Shown piece after piece: positions 1 through 8,488 of a stretch of DNA of 64,000 nucleotides (its first letter is position 1; the number at the start of each line of letters is the position of its first letter). Origin of the DNA: Citrobacter telavivensis (GTDB lineage Bacteria > Pseudomonadota > Gammaproteobacteria > Enterobacterales > Enterobacteriaceae); contig CP045205.1 of the NCBI GenBank assembly GCA_009363175.1, positions 248,001 to 312,000 of the forward strand, given 5' to 3'. The notes under the pieces are model-generated. The model saw nothing but the letters and a program-made list of their open reading frames with translations. It was not told the origin of the DNA and searched no databases. The position numbers and the translations under genes are program-made.

Positions 1-1556
1 TAGCCTTTGACTTCTTTACGCACTGGCTCGTACACGGTGGAGTGAGCCACGATCAGCGCCGGAGCCTGGTCATGCATCACCACCTGAGCCTGTTTGTAGA
101 GCTCAATACGTTTGTTGTGGTCGTCGGTCGCACGCGCCGGTTGAATCAAGTCTTCAAACGGCTTGTAGCACCAGCGAGAGTAGTTGGAACCGTCTTTCGC
201 CGCAGCGCAGCTGAACAGGGTCGCGAAGAAGTTATCCGGATCCCCATTGTCGCCGGTCCAGCCCATCATGACCGCCTGATGCTCACCCGCTTTGGCACGT
301 TTCAGATACTCGCCCCACTCGTAGGTCACAATCTTGGCCTGAACGCCAATCTTCGCCCAGTCGGCCTGAACCATCTCGGCCATACGGCGAGCGTTCGGGT
401 TGTACGGACGCTGTACTGGCATTGCCCACAGCTCAACGGTAAAGCCTTTATCCTGACCGGCTTCTTTCAGCAGAGCTTTCGCTTTCTCAGGATCGTAGGA
501 GTAGTCTTTAATGTCGTCGTTATAGCCCCACATGGTTGGCGGGATCAAGTTCTTCGCGGCCACGCCAGCACCCTGATAAACGGCTTTGATGATCGCGTCT
601 TTGTTCACCGCGTAGGTCAACGCCTGACGCACTTTTACGTCATCGAACGGTTTTTTCTCGGTATTGAAAGAGAGGTAACCAACGTTCAGACCCGCTTGTT
701 CCATCAGGTTGATGTTTTTGTCCTGTTTCATGCGGGCGATGTCAGCCGGGTTCGGGTACGGCATCACCTGGCACTCGTTCTTCTGCAGTTTGGCGTAACG
801 CACGGAAGCGTCAGGCGTGATGGAGAAGACCAGACGGTCGATCTGCGGCTTGGTGCCCCAGTAACCTTCGAACGCTTTGTAGAGAATACGGGAGTCTTTC
901 TGGTACTGCTGCAACTGGAACGGACCGGTACCGATTGGGTTCAGGTCTACTTTTTCCGGCGAGCCGGCTTTCATCATGTTATCGGCATATTCTTTAGAAA
1001 GAATAGAGGCGAAGTCCATCGCCAGATCGGCGAGGAACGGGGCTTCCGGACGCGTCAGCACGAACTGAACGGTTTTGTCGTCCACTTTCTTCACTTCACT
1101 GATCAGGTCCTGCAGGCCCATGCCTTCAAAGTATTCATAGCTGCCACCGGATACTTTGTGGTACGGGTTTTGCGCGTTTTTCTGACGATCAAAAGAGAAC
1201 ACCACGTCATCGGCGTTGAAATCACGCGTCGGTTTGAACTCTTTATTGTCCTGCCACTTCACGCCCTGGCGCAGGTGGAAGGTATAGGTTTTACCGTCTT
1301 CACTGATTTCCCACTTCTCAGCGAGGCCCGGAATCACTTCCGTCGTCCCGGTTTTGAATTCGACCAGACGGTTATAGATAGGTACTGAGCTGGCGTCATA
1401 GGTTGTGCCAGAGGTAAACAGCTGCGGGTTGAACCCTTCAGGAGAACCTTCTGAACAATAAACCAGAGTTTTAGCCTGTACACTTGCTGCGACAGTCATA
1501 GCTACAAGGCTCAGACCAAGCTTCAGCATCCCTGACTTCTTCAAGGAAATACTCAT
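1..1556 (-). CDS. dppA: Periplasmic dipeptide-binding protein DppA (3' end cut off)
   Basis: Solute-binding subunit of the DppABCDF dipeptide ABC transporter, which also serves haem uptake and peptide chemotaxis in E. coli. Translation from the ATG at 1554-1556 gives a Sec signal peptide (MSISLKKSGMLKLGLSL then a hydrophobic stretch ending near AASVQA), followed by the mature start KTLVYCSEGSPEGFNPQ, typical of family 5 extracellular solute-binding proteins. About 518 residues are present. The E. coli protein has 535, so roughly the last 17 residues lie beyond the left edge. A GGAG stands seven bases before the ATG. The rest of the dpp operon would lie to the left. A long open frame on the opposite strand here is an antisense shadow. 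Confidence 0.97.
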   Translation of the reverse strand, partial: MSISLKKSGMLKLGLSLVAMTVAASVQAKTLVYCSEGSPEGFNPQLFTSGTTYDASSVPIYNRLVEFKTGTTEVIPGLAEKWEISEDGKTYTFHLRQGVKWQDNKEFKPTRDFNADDVVFSFDRQKNAQNPYHKVSGGSYEYFEGMGLQDLISEVKKVDDKTVQFVLTRPEAPFLADLAMDFASILSKEYADNMMKAGSPEKVDLNPIGTGPFQLQQYQKDSRILYKAFEGYWGTKPQIDRLVFSITPDASVRYAKLQKNECQVMPYPNPADIARMKQDKNINLMEQAGLNVGYLSFNTEKKPFDDVKVRQALTYAVNKDAIIKAVYQGAGVAAKNLIPPTMWGYNDDIKDYSYDPEKAKALLKEAGQDKGFTVELWAMPVQRPYNPNARRMAEMVQADWAKIGVQAKIVTYEWGEYLKRAKAGEHQAVMMGWTGDNGDPDNFFATLFSCAAAKDGSNYSRWCYKPFEDLIQPARATDDHNKRIELYKQAQVVMHDQAPALIVAHSTVYEPVRKEVKG

Positions 1557-2183
1557 TCTTCTGCTCCAAATGTGATGTTGTTGTTTTACCCTTTGCAATG
1601 GGTTTGCACCGCCTGGCCTTTTTTGTTTTTTAACCGGCTGGGTCGGCGTTAAGAGGTGGGGATTCCGTTCACATAAACGACTGAGTAGCAGCGCGGATTC
1701 TCCATGAAATGCCCCTCATGCCCTACAATCTGTCAACAGAATGTGAAAACGTCAATACAGGTAACCATGATTTACAACAACGGTGAGAATTAGCAAACAA
1801 AGATTAAAAAAACTTCAGGTGGGTATTTTCAGCAGAGAAATTTATGCTACGCCCTGAATACCAGAATAAATACCTTAATATTTCTCAACATTTGGTGATT
1901 AACAATTGTGCAGAATAAAAAAAATTTCTGACAAAATGGTGCATATCTGAGCGATAAATCCCACGAACGTTAAAACGCACAGCGGAAAATGCTAGCGCCA
2001 GCCATAAGTAACGCAAAAAAAGATCCATGCATAGATAAAAAAAGACAATGGAATATGTCACAAAATCGTTAATGAATAGTGAGAAGTGGTGCTCATTTTT
2101 TGTAGCAGAAATGAAGGTCGACCGTAGTCTGGGTAAGGTGCCTGCCTCACCATCCGACACTACCAGAAATGATGCAACGAATT
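1557..2183. other. Intergenic region upstream of dppA
   Basis: About 630 bp without a supportable gene. It contains the dppA ribosome-binding site and leader (1557-1600) and presumably the dppA promoter. The part from about 1740 to 2110 is AT-rich. Open frames here run into the neighbouring repeat array and resemble nothing I recognise. Confidence 0.6.
1571..1586 (-). promoter_or_regulatory. CA-rich leader segment, probable GcvB sRNA target
   Basis: On the minus strand the dppA leader reads AAACAACAACATCACA just upstream of the ribosome-binding site. GcvB is known to repress dppA in E. coli and Salmonella by pairing its GU-rich region with CA-rich target leaders, and this stretch has that character and position. 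The sRNA gene itself is not in the window, so the pairing is inferred. Confidence 0.6.
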
Positions 2184-2213
2184 GCCTGATGGCGCTTCGC
2201 TTATCAGGCCTAC
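2184..2213. repeat. REP (repetitive extragenic palindrome)
   Basis: The segment GCCTGATGGCGCTTCGCTTA followed by TCAGGCCTAC is a classical enterobacterial REP palindrome with a central GCTTCGC. It lies directly after the last terminator of the proK repeat array in the sense of tRNA transcription. Confidence 0.85.
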
Positions 2214-2219
2214 AAATGC

Positions 2220-3073
2220 AAAAAAACCTGCTCGCTGAGCAGGGTTTTGAATTTGGTCGGTGATAGAGAATGACTCGCCACGTCGTGGCTCGCCCTGCGG
2301 GCCGTTGCTGGCGCAACGTTCTCTCGCTCCGCTCGAGTCGAACCTCTGCCCCCGGAGGTTCTCATCCTCTCGGCCCTGAATGCAAAAAACCCTGCTCGCT
2401 GAGCAGGGTTTTGAATTTGGTCGGTGATAGAGGATGACTCGCCACGTCGTGGCTCGCCCTGCGGGCCGTTGCTGGCGCAACGTTCTCTCGCTCCGCTCGA
2501 GTCGAACCTCTGCCCCCGGAGGTTCTCATCCTCTCGGCCCTGAATGCAAAAAACCCTGCTCGTTGAGCAGGGTTTTGAATTTGGTCGGTGATAGAGGATG
2601 ACTCGCCACGTCGTGGCTCGCCCTGCGGGCCGTTGCTGGCGCAACGTTCTCTCGCTCCGCTCGAGTCGAACCTCTGCCCCCGGAGGTTCTCATCCTCTCG
2701 GCCCTGAATGCAAAAAACCCTGCTCGCTGAGCAGGGTTTTGAATTTGGTCGGTGATAGAGGATGACTCGCCACGTCGTGGCTCGCCCTGCGGGCCGTTGC
2801 TGGCGCAACGTTCTCTCGCTCCGCTCGAGTCGAACCTCTGCCCCCGGAGGTTCTCATCCTCTCGGCCCTGAATGCAAAAAACCCTGCTCGTTGAGCAGGG
2901 TTTTGAATTTGGTCGGTGATAGAGGATGACTCGCCACGTCGTGGCTCGCCCTGCGGGCCGTTGCTGGCGCAACGTTCTCTCGCTCCGCTCGAGTCGAACC
3001 TCTGCCCCCGGAGGTTCTCATCCTCTCGGCCCTGAATGCAAAAAACCCTGCTCGTTGAGCAGGGTTTTGAATT
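2220..3073 (-). repeat. Five tandem 164-bp repeats downstream of tRNA-Pro (rtT-like)
   Basis: The word ATTTGGTCGGTGATAGAG recurs at 2251, 2415, 2579, 2743, 2907 and 3071, an exact period of 164 bp. The last occurrence is the real tRNA 3' end. Read on the minus strand, each unit holds an 18-base copy of the tRNA 3' terminus including CCA (with one base changed in the most distal unit), a short AATTCAA linker, a Rho-independent terminator (stem AAACCCTGCTC), and about 100 bp of GC-rich hairpin-rich sequence containing a T-arm-like GAGGTTCGACTC. The units are nearly identical. They differ in the terminator loop (C or T) and in one base at 2269 of the most distal unit. This architecture resembles the rtT repeats after E. 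coli tyrT, which also carry tRNA 3' ends. All frames stay open across the array on the minus strand because 164 is not a multiple of three, so long arginine-rich frames appear that I do not call genes. Confidence 0.9.
3040..3068 (-). terminator. Rho-independent terminator of tRNA-Pro
   Basis: On the minus strand, AAACCCTGCTC, loop AACG, GAGCAGGGTTT and a T run follow the tRNA CCA end by seven bases. Five further copies of the same terminator occur in the repeat array. Confidence 0.85.
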
Positions 3074-3150
<77 letters not shown>

Positions 3151-3162
3151 AATGCGGGGCGC

Positions 3163-3191
3163 ATCTTACTGCGCAGGTGCGCCCTCGTCAA
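3163..3191 (-). promoter_or_regulatory. Sigma-70 promoter of proK
   Basis: Minus strand: TTGACG (3186-3191), 17-bp spacer, TAAGAT (3163-3168), then a GC-rich discriminator GCGCCCCGC shortly before the mature tRNA 5' end. GC-rich discriminators are typical of stringently controlled stable-RNA promoters. Confidence 0.85.
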
Positions 3192-3241
3192 TCCCTTCGT
3201 CGCAAAATGCCATTTGATCGGCGAGAAAGTCGTCAGCCCTT

Positions 3242-4933
3242 TTACTGAGCGACGCTTTTCTGCCCGTCAGGGATATGACACCAGTTGTTGTTCTCATTAA
3301 TACCGCCATTCGGCGAGGTATAGCCGAGACAGCCCATGATGGTGTCGTACAGCTCCACATGACGGCGCGGCACCTTCATTTCCGCTTCCTTCTTCAGATG
3401 CGCGAACGCCTGCGCGTTGGACGGGTTCTCCAGATATTTATCAGACATCCAGACCATCATCGGCACGCGGAACTGCTCCGGTGGTGCCATCTTGCGCGGC
3501 GTACCGTGCAGGTGCTCCCGCTCGTTGATCGACTCACCGTGATCGGCTGCGTAGAACACAATCGCTTTCTTATCGCGTACCTGATCAATCACCGTATCGA
3601 TAAAATGATCGACGTAGGTAATCGAGTTATCGTACGAATTAATCATCAGCTCTTTCGGACACTTACGATCGATAGCGTAGCATTCCGGCTTCCATTGGGC
3701 GAACTCGCGGGGATAACGCTGAGTGTAGTTATAGTGAGAGCCCTTGGTATGCAGCACAATCAGATGCTTACCCTGCGGATGTTCCTGCAGCGAACGATCA
3801 ATCTCATTGACCAGCAGCATATCATCCACGGCTTTCCCCCGGTTACGCGGCTCAGCGGCAATCTGTTCGCGATAGGCAATGTTGTCAGCCATCGTGTTGC
3901 TGTAGAACCACATCTCACTCTGCATCGCGTAGAGATCGGAGCTGAAGCCTAACTGCTTGAGCACCGCAAAGACGTTCTGTTCTTTCAGCGTACGCTGGGG
4001 GTTGTCCTCGGCCCCACCCTGACGAACGAACATGCAGCGCAGCGACAGTTTCGTCGCGGTATCACAGGAATAGCCCCGATACATCACCAGGTTCTTCTCT
4101 TTAGCGAGCTTCGGCGTGGTGTCGCGTTCATAACCCAACATCCCCATATGATCCCAGCGCGTGGTTTCACCAATAATGAAAATCACGTAGGTGTCATCCA
4201 GGTTCTGCGTCGGAGCATAAGTGAACTTCTTCGCCGGGTTGATGAGCGATTTGTTATCAGACGATTCATCCACCTGCGCCCAGGCATACAGCCCCAGAGC
4301 AGACAGCCAGTTTGACGGCAGATAGGAGTTCGCCAGAACGCCGCCGTAGCTCGGCATATCCACGCCAGCAATACGATCGGCGCGCTTCTGATGCATCTCC
4401 AGAAGACGAATCGGCACCCAGACCAGCAACCCCGCCATCAGCACGATCAGCGCGCTGCGCCAGCGCACTTTTGGCGTACAGAGTTGACGCCAGAGGGTAT
4501 CCGTCGAGCGGTTAAACCAGATAAGTATCAGCGGGATAATACTCACCGCCACCAGCCAGAGGACGAACGTCCAGCCGACCACTTCTTTAGAGAGGTCGAT
4601 ATCCGTGGTCATAACTGAGGCCACGATACCGTAACCGATCATCACGTTCATAAAGGTCATGTAATAACTTGCGCCGGCTGAAATCAGCACCAGCAACGAA
4701 GCCAGAACACGCCATACTGCCCTGCCAGACAGTGACAGAAGTCTTAAAAAGAAGAATGTTGCCAGCACTGTGCCAGCCAGTTCGACAACCGCGGAGATTC
4801 CATTCCAGAAGGTAAAGTCTTGCGCGTAACCGTCAAACCGACGGAGGTAAACCGCGCCATTCATAAACAGACCGATATAGATCGCGAGCAAAAAACTCAG
4901 CTTTTGCTGCGACATCGACGTAATGTATCTCAT
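3242..4933 (-). CDS. eptB: Kdo2-lipid A phosphoethanolamine 7''-transferase EptB
   Basis: Inner-membrane enzyme that adds phosphoethanolamine to the outer Kdo of the LPS inner core. The 563-residue product has the same length as E. coli EptB and aligns without gaps from memory. Membrane helices fill roughly the first 180 residues. A periplasmic sulfatase-fold domain follows, with the nucleophile region FIIGETTRWDHMG (threonine nucleophile within GETTRWD), the Cys-rich segment YSCDTATKLSLRCMFVRQGG, and the metal-binding motifs HTKGSH and FYAADHGESI. In E. coli the gene is under sigma-E control and repressed by the sRNA MgrR. I did not identify either signal here. It is followed by the divergently placed promoter of proK on the same strand, so it is transcribed alone. 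Confidence 0.97.
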   Translation of the reverse strand: MRYITSMSQQKLSFLLAIYIGLFMNGAVYLRRFDGYAQDFTFWNGISAVVELAGTVLATFFFLRLLSLSGRAVWRVLASLLVLISAGASYYMTFMNVMIGYGIVASVMTTDIDLSKEVVGWTFVLWLVAVSIIPLILIWFNRSTDTLWRQLCTPKVRWRSALIVLMAGLLVWVPIRLLEMHQKRADRIAGVDMPSYGGVLANSYLPSNWLSALGLYAWAQVDESSDNKSLINPAKKFTYAPTQNLDDTYVIFIIGETTRWDHMGMLGYERDTTPKLAKEKNLVMYRGYSCDTATKLSLRCMFVRQGGAEDNPQRTLKEQNVFAVLKQLGFSSDLYAMQSEMWFYSNTMADNIAYREQIAAEPRNRGKAVDDMLLVNEIDRSLQEHPQGKHLIVLHTKGSHYNYTQRYPREFAQWKPECYAIDRKCPKELMINSYDNSITYVDHFIDTVIDQVRDKKAIVFYAADHGESINEREHLHGTPRKMAPPEQFRVPMMVWMSDKYLENPSNAQAFAHLKKEAEMKVPRRHVELYDTIMGCLGYTSPNGGINENNNWCHIPDGQKSVAQ

Positions 4934-5148
4934 GCAAGCAAGCCCTGGAAATCGAGGGGATTAACACCGCCTGCGCAACGGCGACATCCGCCGGGCAGGT
5001 GAAATTGCGAAGGTAGTCAAATATCAAAATCGACACACGCGGCTAAGTAGACCACATGCAGCAAAGAAAGTGGCAACAGAGAATGTGATCGAAAGAGATA
5101 TTTACAAAAAATCAAGTTTGAAAGCGAACTATTCACGGCAAACATAAC

Positions 5149-5175
5149 AAAAAAGGCCAGCACGTCGGCTGGCCT
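5149..5175 (-). terminator. Rho-independent terminator after yhjX
   Basis: Minus strand AGGCCAGCCGACGTGCTGGCCT followed by TTTTT, about 20 bases after the yhjX stop. Confidence 0.85.
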
Positions 5176-5195
5176 GGAGAAACTCTTTTCGGCTA

Positions 5196-6398
5196 TCAGG
5201 CGTGTGCTATTTCCAGCACCTCGCGCGTTGGCTGACGAATGGTGGTGGAGAGCGCCAGCGAGAGAATCAGCAGAGCGAAAATGACGCAGAAGGTCACGTA
5301 GAATCCACCGAACAGTGACGCGATAATCGAACCGCAGATGCTGCCAATCCCGAAGCCGAGGTAAATCACCCCGTAGTTTTTCGCCAGGTTGTTCAGACCG
5401 AAAAACTCGCTGACCAGTGACGGGAAGACGGTGATAGTCCCACCAAAGTTAAAGGCGATACAGGCAATGGCGGTAAAAAAGGTCAGCGCATTCAGCGGCG
5501 CAAACAGCAGAGCGGCCATTCCCACCAGAGAGACCACCTGACCAATGGTGATCACACGGATACGGGCAATTTTGTCGGACAGGATACCCAGCACCAGACG
5601 ACCAGACAGGTTAGCAATAGAAATCACTGTCACCGCATTGGCTGCCGAAGCCACGTCCATATGCGCCAGCCCCTGAGCGATATCTTTCGCCACGCCAATC
5701 ACATACAGCCCGCTCATGCACGCCGTCAGGAACATCACCGCCAGCATCCAGTACTGCGGTTTACGCATGGACTGCGCCAGGGTGTAGTCATTTTCTACCA
5801 CGCCATTTTGTGTTTTGACTTCCTGATTGGGTGCATCTTTCATCAGCGTCGAGCCGAAGACGATCATCACCAGCACAATCGCACCCCAAATCACAAAGGT
5901 GTTTTCCAGACCGACGGTCGCCAGAAGTTGGCTGTCGATGAATTTGAAACCCAGGCTTCCGAGACCATAAGAACCAATGGCAAAGGCGGAGATCAGTCCT
6001 TTACGCTCCGGAAACCACTTCACGCAGTTAGACAGCGTTAACAGATAGCCCGCGCCATCCGCCAGACCCACCAGCACGCCTGCGCTCAGCCACAGCATCG
6101 TCAGGTTACTGGAGTGTGCAGTCAGGAAGAAGCCCAGCCCGAGCAGTATGCCGGACGCCATGGTGACGCGTTTCACGCCAAATCGTTCCTGCAACTTCCC
6201 GGCGACAGAAGAGGATATTGCCAGGCCTAAGCTCAACAGGCCGAAAGAAAAGGCCACCTGGCTAACGGGCTCACCCAGCTTTTCGGAAAGCACGCCATTA
6301 AACAGGCTCCAGGTATACACAGAACCTAAGGCAAATTGCGTAATGATGGTACCGATAAGGGTCAACCAACGGGTGCGCTGATACGATGCGGTTTTCAT
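5196..6398 (-). CDS. yhjX: Pyruvate-responsive MFS transporter YhjX
   Basis: Twelve-helix major facilitator of the oxalate/formate antiporter type, about 400 residues, as in E. coli YhjX. It is the main target of the YpdA/YpdB pyruvate-sensing two-component system in E. coli, and the transported substrate is not settled. Visible MFS features include the loop 2-3 region GKLQERFGVKRVTMASG and a second half with GILSDKIARIRVITIGQ. An upstream in-frame ATG would add 28 residues. I chose the ATG at 6396-6398 because AGGA precedes it by eight bases and the E. coli protein begins at the equivalent point. A YpdB-like tandem operator lies about 85-115 bp upstream. Confidence 0.95.
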   Translation of the reverse strand: MKTASYQRTRWLTLIGTIITQFALGSVYTWSLFNGVLSEKLGEPVSQVAFSFGLLSLGLAISSSVAGKLQERFGVKRVTMASGILLGLGFFLTAHSSNLTMLWLSAGVLVGLADGAGYLLTLSNCVKWFPERKGLISAFAIGSYGLGSLGFKFIDSQLLATVGLENTFVIWGAIVLVMIVFGSTLMKDAPNQEVKTQNGVVENDYTLAQSMRKPQYWMLAVMFLTACMSGLYVIGVAKDIAQGLAHMDVASAANAVTVISIANLSGRLVLGILSDKIARIRVITIGQVVSLVGMAALLFAPLNALTFFTAIACIAFNFGGTITVFPSLVSEFFGLNNLAKNYGVIYLGFGIGSICGSIIASLFGGFYVTFCVIFALLILSLALSTTIRQPTREVLEIAHA

Positions 6399-6480
6399 GG
6401 CAGTCTTCCTGCATAAGCAAAAGGGAAAATTCTCTGCCGTCAACCATAACGAAATGCATTTTATGCAGGGAGAAAACGGC

Positions 6481-6511
6481 ATGAAGTGCCATCAGAACGG
6501 AATGAAATGCC
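6481..6511 (-). promoter_or_regulatory. YpdB operator upstream of yhjX
   Basis: Minus strand: GGCATTTCAT (6502-6511), 11 bases, GGCACTTCAT (6481-6490). The published YpdB (LytTR-type regulator) site of E. coli yhjX is a direct repeat GGCATTTCAT with an 11-base gap, so this differs at one base in the second half. Position and orientation relative to yhjX fit activation. Confidence 0.85.
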
Positions 6512-6628
6512 TGGAATGCGGAATGAATGACGAGACAAATATTCATTGAATGAATTTTTGCCCCGTCAGTTAGTGCGTACTATCGACACAGACACTGTTA
6601 TCACTGGGTTTAAATTGTAAATGACAGG

Positions 6629-7330
6629 TTAAAATCTGGCACTCACCCCCATCGTGTAGAGGTAGTCGGTACTGTTGGTGGTGTTTTCCGCCTGCGAGAG
6701 TGCGGCATAGGCCGCCATATGCTGATTAAGTAGCATATCGGCACCAACGGTCACGTCCAGCCAGTTACTGTCCTGAGTGGTCGCCGTCATTCGACTGAGT
6801 CCCGACTGCGCCTTCCAGACATTGTCGCCAAACTGCTGGTTGTAGCTGATTTGCGCCCACGGCCGCAGATCGCCAAATTGCGAATTCACCCGCCAGCCCA
6901 GCGTGCTGACGCTGGCATGCCATAGCGGATCGAATGATTGGCTGGTCACACTGTCGCCAAATTCGTTATAAATAGAGGAAGTGGTGCCATCGTAATGCAA
7001 CGCCGCGACTGGCCCGGTGGTTACGTCGCCAGAGACAGGAAAATTCCAGCCCATGCTCATGCCGCTGGTTGCCTCCACCGGCGAAGCCTGCTCAAGATTA
7101 ACGGCCAGCCCCGGCACACTTTGTGTCGTCCGGATACGTTCAGCCAGAATGTCGTCATAGCGCGGTTGGTGATCGCTGTCCCATGTATAGCGTTCAGTCG
7201 TATATCCAGGCGTGTTATCAACGATATATTCTTGCTGCCAGGCGCGGGCTGTGTTGATGTAAAGCGAACAGACCACGACGCTCGCCAGGAGAATAATTTC
7301 CCGGCGACCACTGCATTTTTTTATCATCAT
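6629..7330 (-). CDS. yhjY: Outer-membrane beta-barrel (autotransporter-domain) protein YhjY
   Basis: About 233 residues, close to the E. coli YhjY length. A signal peptide is visible (basic KKCSGRR start, hydrophobic core, cleavage near TARA). The body has alternating amphipathic strands such as WHASVSTLGWRVNSQFG and ends in YTMGVSARF, the terminal-phenylalanine signature of BAM-inserted barrels. The family resembles the barrel domain of lipase-type autotransporters but has no passenger, and its function is unknown. The frame can begin at TTG 7333. The ATG at 7330 has GGAG at a better distance and is preferred. It is transcribed away from tag. Confidence 0.9.
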   Translation of the reverse strand: MMIKKCSGRREIILLASVVVCSLYINTARAWQQEYIVDNTPGYTTERYTWDSDHQPRYDDILAERIRTTQSVPGLAVNLEQASPVEATSGMSMGWNFPVSGDVTTGPVAALHYDGTTSSIYNEFGDSVTSQSFDPLWHASVSTLGWRVNSQFGDLRPWAQISYNQQFGDNVWKAQSGLSRMTATTQDSNWLDVTVGADMLLNQHMAAYAALSQAENTTNSTDYLYTMGVSARF

Positions 7331-7488
7331 CAATGCGACTCCAGAAGAGAGCCGAAATCGGCGATATTATTGTCATTGTAATTTAAGGATGACAGGCGAA
7401 AGCCCTGTATTAAATATTGTCTTTTTCGCTGGCGCGTCAAGGCGTCCGGAACGATATTTTTATGGCAAGTCAAAGAGCGAGGGAAAGT

Positions 7489-8067
7489 ATGGAACGTTGC
7501 GGTTGGGTCAGTCAGGACCCGCTTTACATTGCCTACCATGATAACGAGTGGGGTGTACCCGAGCACGACGGTAAAAAACTGTTCGAAATGATCTGCCTGG
7601 AAGGTCAGCAGGCCGGTCTTTCGTGGATTACCGTCCTCAAGAAACGCGAGAATTATCGCACTAATTTCCACCAGTTCGATCCCGAACGCGTGGCAGCCAT
7701 GCAGGAAGACGATGTGGAAAGATTGCTGCTTGATGCCGGGATTATCCGCCATCGGGGGAAAATTCAGGCCATCATCGGTAATGCCCGGGCGTATCTGGCG
7801 ATGGCGCAAAACGGCGAACCGTTTGCCGATTTCGTCTGGTCATTCGTAGAAAATCAGCCTCAAATCACCCGCGCCGCGACGTTGGGTGAGATCCCAACCT
7901 CCACTCCCGCCTCGGACGCCTTGTCAAAAGCGTTAAAAAAACGGGGATTTAAATTCGTCGGTACGACCATTTGCTACTCCTTCATGCAGGCCTGCGGACT
8001 GGTCAACGACCACATCACCGGCTGTTTCTGTCATCCAGGAGATAAAAATGATTCGCGAGTTTCATAG
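7489..8067 (+). CDS. tag: DNA-3-methyladenine glycosylase I
   Basis: Base-excision repair glycosylase that removes 3-methyladenine. It has 192 residues against 187 in E. coli, with near-identical sequence. The zinc ligands expected in the Tag family are present: Cys4 and His17 near the N-terminus (MERCGW, IAYHDNEWG) and the C-terminal HITGCFCHPG region. An upstream extension of 24 residues is open, but GAGGGA just before the ATG at 7489 and the family start support the short form. The 3' end overlaps the start of yiaC by 20 bp, so the two are probably co-transcribed. Confidence 0.96.
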   Translation: MERCGWVSQDPLYIAYHDNEWGVPEHDGKKLFEMICLEGQQAGLSWITVLKKRENYRTNFHQFDPERVAAMQEDDVERLLLDAGIIRHRGKIQAIIGNARAYLAMAQNGEPFADFVWSFVENQPQITRAATLGEIPTSTPASDALSKALKKRGFKFVGTTICYSFMQACGLVNDHITGCFCHPGDKNDSRVS

Positions 8068-8488
8068 TGATGACATGACGCCGCTGCTGGCGCTATGGCT
8101 GGAAAGCACCATCTATGCGCATCCTTTTATCCCTGAACGTTACTGGCACGAGAGTGAAGAGGTTGTGCGTGATGTCTACCTGCCCGCCGCCAGAACCTGG
8201 GTCTGGGAGGAAGAAGGGGCGTTGAAAGGGTTTGTCAGCGTGATGGAACAACGCTTTTTAGGGGCGCTGTTTGTCGCCCCGGATAGGTTACGCAGTGGGA
8301 TTGGTAAAGCGCTGGTGCGGCATGTTCAGCAGCGTTATAGCGTGCTGAGCCTCGAGGTATATCAAAAAAACCAGAACGCGGTAAATTTCTACCATGCGCT
8401 GGGTTTTCGTATTGAAGACAGCGCATGGCAGGAGGATACCCAGCATCCCACCTGGATTATGGGCTGGCGGGCGGATCAAACGCAGTAA
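8048..8488 (+). CDS. yiaC: GNAT-family N-acetyltransferase YiaC
   Basis: 146-residue GCN5-related acetyltransferase, reported in E. coli as a protein-lysine acetyltransferase. The acetyl-CoA loop appears as FVAPDRLRSGIGKALV (R/Q-x-x-G-x-G/A motif), followed by the family signature LEVYQKNQNAVNFYHALGF. A CAGGAG lies just before the ATG, inside the end of tag. Its last 32 bp overlap the 3' end of the convergent bisC. Sequence divergence from the K-12 protein is higher than for its neighbours. Confidence 0.93.
   Translation: MIREFHSDDMTPLLALWLESTIYAHPFIPERYWHESEEVVRDVYLPAARTWVWEEEGALKGFVSVMEQRFLGALFVAPDRLRSGIGKALVRHVQQRYSVLSLEVYQKNQNAVNFYHALGFRIEDSAWQEDTQHPTWIMGWRADQTQ

Noticed and set aside
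42..1388. A 448-codon open frame on the plus strand
   Set aside because: Antisense to dppA, which translates perfectly on the minus strand.
2251..3070. CRISPR array
   Set aside because: The whole 164-bp unit repeats, with no variable spacers, and each unit contains a tRNA 3' end and terminator.
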